Source of the DNA: Saccharothrix syringae | Lineage (GTDB): Bacteria > Actinomycetota > Actinomycetes > Mycobacteriales > Pseudonocardiaceae | Assembly (NCBI RefSeq): GCF_009498035.1 | Contig: NZ_CP034550.1 | Coordinates: forward strand, 5,952,001 to 6,016,000 | DNA: 64,000 bases | Direction: 5' to 3' | Shown here: positions 1 to 9,416 of the stretch, piece by piece | Layout of the letters: every line of letters begins with the position of its first letter | Numbering within the stretch: the first letter of the stretch is position 1 | Notes under the pieces: generated by a model | Seen by the model: only the letters and a program-made list of their open reading frames with translations | Told to the model about the DNA's origin: nothing | Database searches by the model: none | Program-made: the position numbers and the translations under genes

Positions 1-3000
1 GCGCCGAACGCGCCGGTGACCAGGTAGCTGCCGTCCGCGCGCAGCCGCAGCGGCAGCGGCTGGGTCAGGTCGGGCCCGGCCGGGACGAGGCGGCTGGTGT
101 GCCGCCCGCCGCCGCGCAGGGCGATCTCGTCGACCGCGCCGACGCCCTCGACCTCGGCGTCGACCGGCGCCAGCACCTCGCGCAGCAGCGCGTCGACCTC
201 GGCGCGGCGGGCGTCGGCGCCCTCGGGCGCGGTCGGGTCCAGGTCGACCAGCTTGCCGCGGTGCGCGGTCAGCTCCTGGTGCCACAGCACCCGGCCGATG
301 CCCCACGCCCGGGCGCCCAGCGGCCGCACCGGGTCGCCGGCGGCGACCGCCTGCGCGCCGCGGGTGACCACGTGCAGCCGGCCGGTCAGCTCGCCGGCCA
401 GCAGCGACTGCGCGACCGTGACCAGCGAGTACGCGCCGGGGCCGGTGGTGCGGTCGAGGTCGGGCGCGGACAGGCCGTCCAGCTCGGGCAGGTCCAGGTT
501 CCACAGGTGCACGACGCCCTCGAACCCGCCGCCGTGCTCGTCGGCGAGGTCGGCGACCAGCCGCGACAGGTCGGCGGGATCGCCGGCGGACACGGTGGAC
601 TCCCACCGGCCGCGCCGGTAGCCGTGGCCGTGGCGCACCAGGTGGCAGTGCCTGCCGGCGCCGCGCAGCGCGGCGGCCAGCTCCTCGGCGACGCCGCCGG
701 TGTCGGCCAGCAGCAGCCAGGTGCCGTCGGCGGTCTCGGGCTCGGGTGCGGGCGGGCAGGGCGTCCAGGTCATCTTGGCCAGCCAGCTGTCGATGGTGGA
801 CTGGCCCACCGCCGTGGCGGCCTTCTCCACGTCGGCGGCGCGGAAGCCGCGCACGTGGCCGAGCGGGGTGCCGTCGGCGGTGTAGACCAGGATGTCGCCG
901 ACCAGGTCGCCGCCGTCGCGGTCGGTGATCACCGCGTGGGCCCACAGCTCGCGGTCGCCGACCGGGTCCAGCCGGACCTCCTTGATCGACAGCGGCAGCC
1001 GGATGCCGCCGTCGGACCCGGCCGCGCCGTCGGACAGCAGCGGGGTCAGCAGGGTCTGGAAGCACGAGTCGAGCAGGACCGGGTGCACGTGGTGCCCGGC
1101 GGCGTCGAGCCCCTCGGTCGGGCGGATGCGGGCCAGGGACTCGCCCTCGGACACCCACACCTGCGCGATCCCCTGGAACGCGGGGCCGTAGTGGTAGCCC
1201 AGCCGCGCCAGCTCCGCGTAGGCGTCGGGGCCCTCCAGGACGCGCTGGGCCCGGGCGCGCACGGCGTCGAGGTCCAGCGGCGCGACCGCGGCGCCGCGCT
1301 GGCCGGTCAGCACGTTGCCCGCCGCGTGCACCACGCGCTCCCGCGCGCCGTCGGTGACCGAGGCGACGGTGAACCCGGCGTTCTCGCCGGAGAACGACAG
1401 CCGCACCGGCCGGGACTCGGTGTCGGACACGAACAGCGCCTTGCGCAGCTCCAGGTCGGCCACCGCCGCCGACGCGCCGCCGGTCATCGCGCGCACGGCC
1501 TGCACGGCCATCTCGATGTAGCCGGCGGCCGGGAACAGGGCGTTGCCCTCGATGCGGTGGTCGTCGAGGTAGGGCAGGTCCTCGACGTCGAGCCGGGCCT
1601 CCCAGGTGGGCTCGGCGCCCTCGACGCGCCGGCCCAGCAGCGGGTGGTCGCGCCGGCCCAGGCGGATCTGCTCGACCGGCTTGGGCTCCACCCAGTAGCG
1701 GTCGCGCCGCCACGGGTAGCGCGGCAGCGGCACCGGGGCGCCGGCGGGCTGGAGCACGTCCCAGTCCAGCGCCACGCCCAGGGTGTGCAGCTCGGCGAGC
1801 GAGCGGGTGAAGCGGGCGGGCTCGTCCTCGTTGCGGCGGATCGAGGGCACCGAGCGGCCCTCGACGCCCGAGGCGGCCAGGCACTCGGCGATGGAGTGCG
1901 CGAGCACCGGGTGCGGGCCGATCTCCAGGAACAGCCGGTGGCCGTCGGCGGCCAGCTCGTCCATCGCGGCGCGGAACCGGACCCGGTCGCGCACGTTGTC
2001 CCACCAGTAGGCGGCGTCGAGCTCCGGGCCGCGGGCGCGGCCGGCCCGGCCGGTCAGGTAGAGCGGGATCGTCGCCTCCCGGCCGCGCAGGTCGGCCAGC
2101 GAGGTCAGCAGCTCGTCCTTGATCGCCTCCATGCGGGCGCTGTGGTAGGGCACCCGGACGGTGAGGAACTTGGCGAACACGCCCTCCAGGGTCAGCGCCT
2201 CGCGCAGCTCCTCCAGGGCGTCCTCGTCGCCCGCCAGGGTGACCGCGGACGGGGAGTTGACCGCGGCGACGGAGACGCGGTCGCCGTAGGGCAGCACGCG
2301 GGCGTTGGCGGCGTCCTCGGGCAGGCCGACCGCGAGCATGGTGCCGGTGCCCACGAGCTTCTGCTGGAGGCTGCTGCGGTGCAGCATCACCTTGACGGCG
2401 TCCTCCAGGGTGTAGACGCCCGCCTCGTAGAACGCGGCGGCCTCGCCGGTGCTGTGCCCGACGATGGCGACCGGGCGCACGCCGCGCGAGCGCCACACCG
2501 CGGCCAGGGCGATCTGCACGGCGAAGTTGGCGGGCTGGGCCAGCCACGTCTCGGCCATCGCGGAGTCGGCCTCGTCGGCGGCCATCATCTCGATCAGCGA
2601 CCAGCCGGCCTGCCTGCGGATCTCGGCGTCGACCCGCTCGATCACCTCGCGGTAGACCGGCTCGGACGCCAGCATGCCCCGGCCCATGCCCCACCACTGG
2701 GGGCCCATGCCGGTGAACACCCACACCGGGTCCTGCGGCTCGGCCGGGACCTGGTTCTCCACCACGTCGGGGTGCGCGTCGCCGCGCTCGCGGGCGGCCA
2801 GCGCCTCGACCAGGTCCTCGGTGGTGGAGTAGGCGACGGCGAGCCGGTGCTCGTGGTGCTGGCGGCGGTGCGCCAGGGTGTGCGCGACGTCGGTGAGTTC
2901 CGCGCCGTCGGCCAGCTCGCGGCGGATGCCGGCGGCCAGCTCGGTCAGCGCGCCGGGGTCGCGGGCGGACAGCGGCAGCACGGTGCGCGCCGGGGCGGCG

Positions 3001-4352
3001 GGTCGGGCGTCGGCGGACCGCTCGGCGCGTGCGGGCGCCTCTTCGAGCAGGACGTGGGCGTTGGTGCCGCCGAAGCCGAAGGAGTTCACGCCCGCGCGCG
3101 CCGGGCCCTCGTGCTCCGGCCACGCCACCACCTCGGTGGGGATGTCGAACGGCAGCGCGTCCAGGTCGATCTTCGGGTTGACCTCGTTGAGGTTGATGTG
3201 CGGCGGGATCAGCCGGTGCTTGAGCGCCAGGGTCGTCTTGATCAGGCCCGCGATGCCCGCGGCGGACTCGGTGTGGCCGATGTTGGTCTTGACCGAGCCC
3301 ACGTAGCAGCGGGAGCCGGGGGCGCGCCCCTCGCCCAGCGCGCGGCCCAGCGCGTTGGCCTCGATCGGGTCGCCGACCGGGGTGGAGGTGCCGTGCGCCT
3401 CGACGTACTGGAGGTCGCCGGGGGTGATGCCCGCCTCGTCGCACACCCGCCGGATCAGCCGGACCTGGGCGTCGGCGTTGGGGACGGTGATGCCGTTGGT
3501 GCGGCCGTCCTGGTTGACGCCGGTGCCGATGATCACCGCGTGGATCGGGTCGCCGTCGCGCTCGGCGTCGGCGAGCCGCTTGATGGCCACCATGCCCACG
3601 CCCTCGGCGCGCACGTAGCCGTTGGCGTCGGCGTCGAAGGTGCGCGAGCGGCCCTCCGGCGAGAGGAAGCCGCCCTTGGTCTCCGCGATCGTGTACTGCG
3701 GGGTCAGGTGCAGCAGCGTGCCGCCGGCCAGCGCGATGCTCGTCTCGCCGCGCAGCAGGCTCTGGCAGGCCAGGTGCACCGCCACCAGCGACGAGCTGCA
3801 CGCGGTGTCGATGGAGACGCTGGGGCCGCGGAAGTCGAAGCAGTACGAGATCCGGTTCGACACCATCGTCATCATCGTGCCGGTGGCGGTGTGCGCGGCC
3901 AGGGTCTCGAAGCTCAGGTCCGCGAACTGCAGGATCTTGTAGTCCAGGGTGAACGCGCCGACGTACACGCCCACGTCCGTGCCCGCCAGCTCACCGGGCC
4001 GCTGCCCGCCGTCCTCCAGCGCCTCCCACGCGACCTCCAGGAGCTTGCGCTGCTGCGGGTCCATGTACTCGGCCTCGCGCGGGCTGATGCCGAAGAACGC
4101 GGGGTCGAACTCGTCGAACCCGTCGATGTAGCCGCCGCGCCCGCCGACCAGCCGGCCTGGCTTGGCCTTGTCGCGGCTGCCCAGCGTCGCCACGTCGTAG
4201 CGGTCGGCCGGTGTCTCGGTGATGCAGTCCTTGCCGTCGAGGAGGTTCTGCCAGAAGGTGCGGTAGTCCGAGGCACCACCGGGCAGTCGGCAACCGATGC
4301 CGACGATCGCCAGGCGGTTGTCCCGGGAGGCCGGGGAAATGCTTTCGGGCAT
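1..4352 (-). CDS. Iterative type I PKS of a polycyclic tetramate macrolactam (PTM) locus, N-terminal part (C-terminal end outside window)
   Basis: Translation from ATG at 4352 (AAAGGA about 9 nt upstream) gives KS-AT-DH and the start of a KR before the left edge. The KS has DTACSSS with Cys near residue 185, VEAHGTS near 319 and NIGHTE near 357. The AT has GHSTGE near residue 632. The DH has HRIEG followed by a Pro five residues on, near residue 932. The KR glycine-rich motif (VTGAFG) sits at the edge. The KS is clearly unlike the modular KS domains at 23-50 kb: [21 protein letters not shown] and an unusual post-active-site region resemble what I recall of the iterative PKS-NRPS enzymes of PTM pathways (HSAF, ikarugamycin, frontalamide). 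In those enzymes ACP and an ornithine-specific NRPS half follow; that part is not visible here. The hydroxylase gene immediately upstream is the PTM hallmark. It could also be another single-module reducing PKS. Confidence 0.85.
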   Translation of the reverse strand, partial: MPESISPASRDNRLAIVGIGCRLPGGASDYRTFWQNLLDGKDCITETPADRYDVATLGSRDKAKPGRLVGGRGGYIDGFDEFDPAFFGISPREAEYMDPQQRKLLEVAWEALEDGGQRPGELAGTDVGVYVGAFTLDYKILQFADLSFETLAAHTATGTMMTMVSNRISYCFDFRGPSVSIDTACSSSLVAVHLACQSLLRGETSIALAGGTLLHLTPQYTIAETKGGFLSPEGRSRTFDADANGYVRAEGVGMVAIKRLADAERDGDPIHAVIIGTGVNQDGRTNGITVPNADAQVRLIRRVCDEAGITPGDLQYVEAHGTSTPVGDPIEANALGRALGEGRAPGSRCYVGSVKTNIGHTESAAGIAGLIKTTLALKHRLIPPHINLNEVNPKIDLDALPFDIPTEVVAWPEHEGPARAGVNSFGFGGTNAHVLLEEAPARAERSADARPAAPARTVLPLSARDPGALTELAAGIRRELADGAELTDVAHTLAHRRQHHEHRLAVAYSTTEDLVEALAARERGDAHPDVVENQVPAEPQDPVWVFTGMGPQWWGMGRGMLASEPVYREVIERVDAEIRRQAGWSLIEMMAADEADSAMAETWLAQPANFAVQIALAAVWRSRGVRPVAIVGHSTGEAAAFYEAGVYTLEDAVKVMLHRSSLQQKLVGTGTMLAVGLPEDAANARVLPYGDRVSVAAVNSPSAVTLAGDEDALEELREALTLEGVFAKFLTVRVPYHSARMEAIKDELLTSLADLRGREATIPLYLTGRAGRARGPELDAAYWWDNVRDRVRFRAAMDELAADGHRLFLEIGPHPVLAHSIAECLAASGVEGRSVPSIRRNEDEPARFTRSLAELHTLGVALDWDVLQPAGAPVPLPRYPWRRDRYWVEPKPVEQIRLGRRDHPLLGRRVEGAEPTWEARLDVEDLPYLDDHRIEGNALFPAAGYIEMAVQAVRAMTGGASAAVADLELRKALFVSDTESRPVRLSFSGENAGFTVASVTDGARERVVHAAGNVLTGQRGAAVAPLDLDAVRARAQRVLEGPDAYAELARLGYHYGPAFQGIAQVWVSEGESLARIRPTEGLDAAGHHVHPVLLDSCFQTLLTPLLSDGAAGSDGGIRLPLSIKEVRLDPVGDRELWAHAVITDRDGGDLVGDILVYTADGTPLGHVRGFRAADVEKAATAVGQSTIDSWLAKMTWTPCPPAPEPETADGTWLLLADTGGVAEELAAALRGAGRHCHLVRHGHGYRRGRWESTVSAGDPADLSRLVADLADEHGGGFEGVVHLWNLDLPELDGLSAPDLDRTTGPGAYSLVTVAQSLLAGELTGRLHVVTRGAQAVAAGDPVRPLGARAWGIGRVLWHQELTAHRGKLVDLDPTAPEGADARRAEVDALLREVLAPVDAEVEGVGAVDEIALRGGGRHTSRLVPAGPDLTQPLPLRLRADGSYLVTGAFG

Positions 4353-4482
4353 GAATCGGGGTCCTTTGCGGTGGCAGCGCGACCTGGCCCCGCCACGAGG
4401 GCGTGAGCGGTATTCGGCACGTGGGGGTCAGCGGTCGCTGGAGAAATGTCCGGCGCGGAAGTGGTGAGCGGAGTTCGGTCGG

Positions 4483-5397
4483 TCAGGGCAGGGATTTCGA
4501 CCTGCGGTCGCGGAGCTGGTCACGCCTTCTCGGGCGGAACGGGTGCAGGAAGCTGTAGAAGAAGGACTCCGTGCGCGGGAACGACATCGGGTCGAACAGG
4601 CCGATCCCGCGCGGAATGCGCCCGGGCCGCCAGGTGTAACTGCGGAAGAGGTGGTCCCAGATGGCCAGGTCGGAACCGTAGTGACCGGCCTCCTGGGGAT
4701 TGTTGCTGTGGTGCAGGCGGTGCTGTTCGGGGCTGGCCAGCAGGTGGTTCAGCCACCCGATGCGCACCTCGACGTTGGCGTGCGTGAAGTAGCCCTGGGC
4801 GGTGACGAACATGCCCACGACGAGGACGGAATCGGCGGAGAAACCGGCGAGCGCGAGCGAGAGCTGGACGACGCCCTGGGCGATGATGATGTCGAAGACG
4901 TGGTTGACCCCGTTGTTGGCGACGTTCACCTTGTCGGGCACGTGGTGCACGCCGTGGAAGCGCCACAGGAACTTGTTGGTGTGCCCCAGCCGGTGCATGG
5001 TGTAGCTGCCCAGCGAACCGAGCAGCAGCGCGGCGGGGACCTCGGCCCACATCGGCCAGGTCGGCTCCAGCGGCGCGACCACGCCGATCAGCAGCGTGAC
5101 GAAGAACTGGGCGATGGCCGCACCCACCGCGGTGAGGATGAAGTAGGCCCCGTACCAGCCCCACTCCTTGGCGTCGGGGTGCCAGTCAGGGTTGTGCGGG
5201 ATGATCCGCTCCAGCACGGCGAAGTAGCCGATCACGCCGACCAGGAACAGCGGGCTGACCAGCGACGGGTCCCACCCCAGCAGGACCACCGCCGCACCGG
5301 TGGCCGCCACCAGGAGCAGGAGGACCGGGTAGGCGGCGCGGCGCAGCACCCCGTGCGCTGTCGACGGTTCGCGCACTGCGGGCGTCGAGGTGACCAC
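4483..5397 (-). CDS. Fatty acid hydroxylase/sterol desaturase family membrane di-iron enzyme (PTM-locus type)
   Basis: A 304-aa integral membrane protein with several hydrophobic segments and the histidine clusters expected for the non-haem di-iron hydroxylase superfamily: HRLGH near residue 134, HGVHH near 148 and HRLHH near 226. The GTG start at 5397 was chosen because GAGGAGG lies 5 nt upstream; an open frame continues further upstream but has no better site. It ends 130 nt before the iterative PKS on the same strand, the order known for PTM clusters, where this enzyme hydroxylates the ornithine-derived part of the tetramate late in the pathway. The family call is firm from the His boxes. 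The specific substrate is an inference from the neighbour. Confidence 0.88.
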   Translation of the reverse strand: MVTSTPAVREPSTAHGVLRRAAYPVLLLLVAATGAAVVLLGWDPSLVSPLFLVGVIGYFAVLERIIPHNPDWHPDAKEWGWYGAYFILTAVGAAIAQFFVTLLIGVVAPLEPTWPMWAEVPAALLLGSLGSYTMHRLGHTNKFLWRFHGVHHVPDKVNVANNGVNHVFDIIIAQGVVQLSLALAGFSADSVLVVGMFVTAQGYFTHANVEVRIGWLNHLLASPEQHRLHHSNNPQEAGHYGSDLAIWDHLFRSYTWRPGRIPRGIGLFDPMSFPRTESFFYSFLHPFRPRRRDQLRDRRSKSLP

Positions 5398-6170
5398 ATG
5401 CCCTCCTCGGGTGCGTGGTGACGCGCGCGGGTCGACGCGCGTTCGAATTCCGTTGGCTTCCGGCTTCCGCCGGGACCACCCGGCCGCGGTCGACGACGAT
5501 TGGCGACTGCCGGGCGGGACCGCCACTCGCGACGCCCCCGGACCTCGTCGTCCAGGCGGGGCTTGAATCGGGGCGGAACCGCTCCACCGATCGCTAATGA
5601 CTCGGTCACTGTACGTTTTCGCTCGACCGGCACTCAAGTGATCGCACGAACGGGCTGCCCGTTCGGCCCCTAGGTGAATTCCCCGATCGGACGGGGGCGA
5701 GGAGTGCCTCAAGATCGTCCGCCATGCGGACCTAAACACCCGTAACACTCCATTGAGGACCGATGGTTCACGGCAGGTGGGGGCGGGAATTCCACCCGAG
5801 TGATCAACTCACTTCACCCGGGCACGCCGCGAATCTGCGGTTTGGGCTTTCGGGGCCAGGGCCTGGGTGAAGCGTGACACAGGCCACAGGATGTCACTCG
5901 AACGAACTAGGGGGAGGCCCCGTCAACGCTTTGGAGTAACCGGAACCGGGCGCCGAGGCGAATGCGGGCGACCTTCGGGACTCCGCGACCGGGGGTACGC
6001 AAGGGCAGCACGGGGGCCGGCGGGCGGTACCAGACGTCCCACGTCCGGATCAATGGCGAAATTGGCGTGACTTGCTTAACGGTCGGTTCACACGTCTTTA
6101 CCGGGAGGCAAAGCAGGGCATTCGTGAATTTTGCTCACTTGCCCGGCACGTCGCCGACATGCGCAAAAGC
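5398..6170. other. Long intergenic region upstream of the PTM-type operon
   Basis: About 770 nt without a credible gene; the open frames here have no ribosome site or protein-like composition. It should hold the promoter of the hydroxylase-PKS operon (minus strand). One inverted repeat stands out (5647-5665, listed separately). I see no confident -35/-10 pair. The right end holds the transcription stop of the hydrolase gene. Confidence 0.5.
5647..5665. promoter_or_regulatory. Perfect inverted repeat upstream of the hydroxylase-PKS operon
   Basis: CGAACGGG-ctg-CCCGTTCG, 8-bp perfect arms around a 3-nt centre, about 250 nt upstream of the hydroxylase start. It could be an operator for a dimeric regulator, or a hairpin in a long leader. 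Nothing in the sequence decides between these. Confidence 0.35.
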
Positions 6171-6190
6171 CCCGCCGACGCGTCGGCGGG
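6171..6190 (-). terminator. Palindromic terminator, distal, for the secreted hydrolase gene
   Basis: A perfect 20-nt palindrome (10-bp arms). Read on the minus strand it is followed by GCTTTTGC, giving a short U tract. It lies about 150 nt beyond the hydrolase stop codon, behind a stronger hairpin. Confidence 0.5.
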
Positions 6191-6300
6191 ACCGTGCGGC
6201 CCTCCTGGGAGGCCGTGCGGCACCACGACCCCGGCGTGGACCAGCACCACGCCGGGGAACCCGTCCTGCCCACCGGGCGGCGGCGCGGGCCCGTGGAGGT

Positions 6301-6334
6301 GCGGGGGTGCGGACGGGCGAGTCCGCACCCCCGC
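6301..6334 (-). terminator. Strong hairpin directly after the secreted hydrolase stop
   Basis: Perfect 14-bp arms (6301-6314 and 6321-6334) around a 6-nt loop, 3 nt beyond the TGA of the minus-strand hydrolase gene. There is no U tract, as is common for actinomycete terminators. Confidence 0.7.
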
Positions 6335-6337
6335 CGG

Positions 6338-9034
6338 TCACCGCCCGCTCGGCGGGCCGTCGGTGACCGAGCCGAGGATCGAGGGGCCGGGCGTGCCCGT
6401 GCTGCGCAGGGTGAGGTCGAAGCGGACGTGCTCGGCCGGCTCGACCTCCGAGTCGGCCACCGTCTGCACGAACAGCTCCCGGCTCAGCTCACCGCGCGGG
6501 ATGACGGTCACCACCGACACCCCGGTGCTCGACAACGGCCGCGAGGGCAGCGGTTCCTCCTGGGAGACGCGCTGGCGGAACCAGGTCTCGTCGACGTCGG
6601 TGGTGGACAGCTCGGCACCCTCGGGCGTCGCCACCGCACCCGCGATCGTGACGTTCGAGTCGGCCGGCGAGTCCAGCGCCACCCGCCACCTCAGGGTGCC
6701 GCCCTCGGCCACCTCGTCGACGACGGGGGTGGCGGTGAGGGTCGGCGGCGGGTCGTCGTTGGGCACGGTCAGCCGGTCCGTGTAGCGGCCCACGAGCGCA
6801 CCGCGCACGACCTTGGCCAGCACCACGCGCTTCGCGCCCAGGCTCCAGCGGGTGTTGCCGGTGACCTGCACCGGGATCTCGACCCGGTGCTGCCCCGGCT
6901 CGATCGTCACCAGCCGCTCGGCGTACGTGCTGCCGTCCTCGTTCTGGACGAACACGCGCACGGAGGCGGTGCCGTCGCCGGTCACCGAGACCGGGAACCC
7001 GACGGTGCGCGTGCCGGAGTCGCCCTCCTCCACGGTCAACGCCCCCAGGTCGACGCGTGGCAGCGGGGTCGGGCGCGGGTCGGGCAGGCCGGGTGCCCAG
7101 CCGTGGGCGTCGATGAGCCACGCCTGACCGGCACCGCCGTGCGGGGTCAGTTCCAGCGCGGCGACGCGGCGCAGGTCGATACCGCGCAGGGGCACCCGGA
7201 CCTCCTGCGCCCAGCTCGCGGTGTTCCGCCCGGTACCGGGCAGGCCGTCCACCGTCACCGACCCGAGGTGCGCGCGCCGCCCGGCCGCGTCGGTCACGGC
7301 CACGTCGAACCGGTTGCCGGTGCTGTTCGGCGGCACGGCCAGCCGCAACGCCAGCTCCCGCGCCCCCACCAGCGACACCGGCCCACCCGGCCGCACGGTC
7401 CCCACCTGCCCGTCCGTGCTCCACCGCAACGCCACGGCGAACCGGCCGGACTCGGGCACCACGCGGTTGAACCGGACGAAGTGCGGCAGCGGGCGGGACA
7501 CCGCCGGGTCGACACAGGCCGCGGCCGTATCGGCCGTGACCTGCGCGCACACCGCCGCCGACCCGCCCGCCGAGGTCGCCTCGTCGGGTACGACGAACGG
7601 CGTGCGGGCGCCGCCGACCGCGTGGCCGAGCACCCGCGCCGGGTCGGCCGAGGGCGCGCGGACACCCGACCCGTCCAGCAGCGGCAACACCCGCCGGTCC
7701 CCCGCCACGAACAGGCGTGCCGCCGCCGCGATGTAGACCGCACCCGCGGTCTGCTGCTGCCCGGCCGTCAGCCGGGTGGGCATGCCCGGCGAACACACCG
7801 CGTCCTCGGGCGGCGACCGGAAGTCGTCGGACGCCGGGGCCTCCGCCTGCCCCGGGGTCCACTCGCTGTTGAAGAAGTTGTGGTTCGCGCCGACGACGTA
7901 CAACGCGCTGTGCAACGCGGCTCCCCGACCCACCCCACGGGTGGCGTCCACGAACAACTGACCCTGGAGATCGGAGACGTCACCGTCACAGCCGGGCAGG
8001 ATCGTCACCGACGGCACGTTCGGCGCCGGGTTGTGCCCGAAGATCGTCGGACCGATCAGCACGGTGCCCCCGACCGTCCACCGCACCGGACCGTCGTAAC
8101 CACTGCCCGCGGGCGGCGGCGTGAGGCTGTCGATCACGGCCCGGTTGACGCCCTCGCCCCCACGCGAGTGCCCGACCAGCAACACCCTGCCCACATCCGC
8201 GACCGGCGCGGCCCGCACCACCTCCGGCGCCGAACCCCGACCGGCACCCGCCCACTCCGCCCACCTCGCCAGGTGCGCCCGCACCAACGCCGACCGCGCA
8301 CCCGCCCCGGCCTCCACGTCCAACGCGTCCTGCGCGTTGACCGAGTTCGCCGAGATCGACACCGTCACATAACCCTGCGAGGCCAACAACCGCTGCGCCT
8401 GGAGATAACCACGATGACTGGGCACCGGCTTCGCCGGCACCGGACACGGCCACTCCAACAACTGCGTCGTGCCGTCATAACAGGAGATGTGCCTGCCGTG
8501 CAGGAACAACGCCAACGGACGCCGACCCGACACCCCCTCCGGCGCCACCACCACCGCCTTCATCTCCAACGGCACCGCATACCCCGGCACCGTGATCGGA
8601 TCCAGCTCGTACTCCCCCGCACGCGTGGCGAACGGACCCGGCTGACCCGGATCGACCTCCCCGGCCGGCCGCAACGCGGGCAACACCGCGGTCGCCGCCA
8701 TCGACGGGCCTGCGGGTTCCTCGACGTCCAACCGCCTGTCCAACGCCCGCACCTGAAGCCCGCCGACATCACCGACCCCGACCCCGTCCAACGTGTAGGT
8801 GCGCAGATCAGCCGACGGACGCGGCACACCCAACAACCGATCACCGTCCCAGAACTCGACCGCCGCACCACCCGGCGGAATCGGGGCGGGCGCCGTCCAC
8901 GTCAGCCGCTCCCCGGCAATCGCCCAGCCCGACGGTGGTGAGTCCGGTGCCCGTCCGGGTTGGGCCGTGGCCGGGAGCGGTGTGATGAGAGCCGCTGCCA
9001 CCAGCACGGGCAGCAGAAGTCTTGCGGAGCGCAT
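6338..9034 (-). CDS. Large secreted alpha/beta hydrolase with C-terminal beta-sandwich repeats
   Basis: 898 aa with a Sec signal peptide (Arg near the N-terminus, hydrophobic core, ATAQP cleavage region near residue 24). The catalytic part shows LFLHGRH (oxyanion region), the nucleophile elbow GHSRGGEG near residue 290 and ANHNFFN as a probable catalytic-His strand, all typical of a serine alpha/beta hydrolase. The C-terminal third (about residue 680 onward) contains two repeats with the VEEGD...V pattern of Calx-beta-like domains, as used by extracellular enzymes for binding or spacing. A stretch between them looks like a carbohydrate- or lipid-binding beta sandwich. The substrate cannot be read from the sequence. 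It is monocistronic: a promoter-like pair lies upstream and hairpins follow. A role in the flanking biosynthetic loci is not indicated. Confidence 0.78.
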   Translation of the reverse strand: MRSARLLLPVLVAAALITPLPATAQPGRAPDSPPSGWAIAGERLTWTAPAPIPPGGAAVEFWDGDRLLGVPRPSADLRTYTLDGVGVGDVGGLQVRALDRRLDVEEPAGPSMAATAVLPALRPAGEVDPGQPGPFATRAGEYELDPITVPGYAVPLEMKAVVVAPEGVSGRRPLALFLHGRHISCYDGTTQLLEWPCPVPAKPVPSHRGYLQAQRLLASQGYVTVSISANSVNAQDALDVEAGAGARSALVRAHLARWAEWAGAGRGSAPEVVRAAPVADVGRVLLVGHSRGGEGVNRAVIDSLTPPPAGSGYDGPVRWTVGGTVLIGPTIFGHNPAPNVPSVTILPGCDGDVSDLQGQLFVDATRGVGRGAALHSALYVVGANHNFFNSEWTPGQAEAPASDDFRSPPEDAVCSPGMPTRLTAGQQQTAGAVYIAAAARLFVAGDRRVLPLLDGSGVRAPSADPARVLGHAVGGARTPFVVPDEATSAGGSAAVCAQVTADTAAACVDPAVSRPLPHFVRFNRVVPESGRFAVALRWSTDGQVGTVRPGGPVSLVGARELALRLAVPPNSTGNRFDVAVTDAAGRRAHLGSVTVDGLPGTGRNTASWAQEVRVPLRGIDLRRVAALELTPHGGAGQAWLIDAHGWAPGLPDPRPTPLPRVDLGALTVEEGDSGTRTVGFPVSVTGDGTASVRVFVQNEDGSTYAERLVTIEPGQHRVEIPVQVTGNTRWSLGAKRVVLAKVVRGALVGRYTDRLTVPNDDPPPTLTATPVVDEVAEGGTLRWRVALDSPADSNVTIAGAVATPEGAELSTTDVDETWFRQRVSQEEPLPSRPLSSTGVSVVTVIPRGELSRELFVQTVADSEVEPAEHVRFDLTLRSTGTPGPSILGSVTDGPPSGR

Positions 9035-9067
9035 GCGCGACCCCCTGTATCGGCCCGCGGCCGATCA

Positions 9068-9097
9068 GTTCTAGCGGTGCCCGACATGGGGTCACAA
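9068..9097 (-). promoter_or_regulatory. Candidate promoter of the secreted hydrolase
   Basis: On the minus strand TTGTGA (9092-9097) and TAGAAC (9068-9073) are separated by 18 nt, a reasonable vegetative-type -35/-10 pair that ends 33 nt before the hydrolase start codon. Assignment is by consensus match only. Confidence 0.4.
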
Positions 9098-9400
9098 GCG
9101 TTGTCGAAACTGTTGCGGGCCGTTGGCCACAACACTTCCCGAAAGTCTCCTGCGGCCGCTGCACGGGCTGACGACGGCACTGTTCGGGGGGTGGCGATGC
9201 CGCGTGGAATCCGCGTGACGCCGTGCGGTGTCGGCGATGGGGTGGATGGCGAGCGGGCGGCGCGGTGGCGGGTGGGCAGGGGGCGGCGGGGCGGGTGGTG
9301 CGCTCTCAAGCGCCCTCCCGGTCGCCTCTTCGGCAGACTCCGCGCCGCCTCTTCTCTGCCAGACTGGACCGGCCTGCCTCCAGCAGGTGACCTCGATGGA
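9098..9400. other. Intergenic region between divergent hydrolase and peptide genes
   Basis: No gene is supported here. It must contain the promoter of the small peptide gene on the plus strand, but I could not pick a convincing -35/-10 pair. The sequence just before the peptide start contains only its ribosome site. Confidence 0.4.
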
Positions 9401-9416
9401 TCGAGGAGGAAGCACC

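Noticed and set aside
99..4406. Long open frame on the plus strand across the left PKS
   Set aside because: Same artefact; the minus strand shows a continuous KS-AT-DH-KR reading frame here.
5962..6366. Short frames in the 5.4-6.3 kb intergenic region
   Set aside because: Arg/Pro/Ala-rich translations without motifs or ribosome sites; one spans two hairpins.
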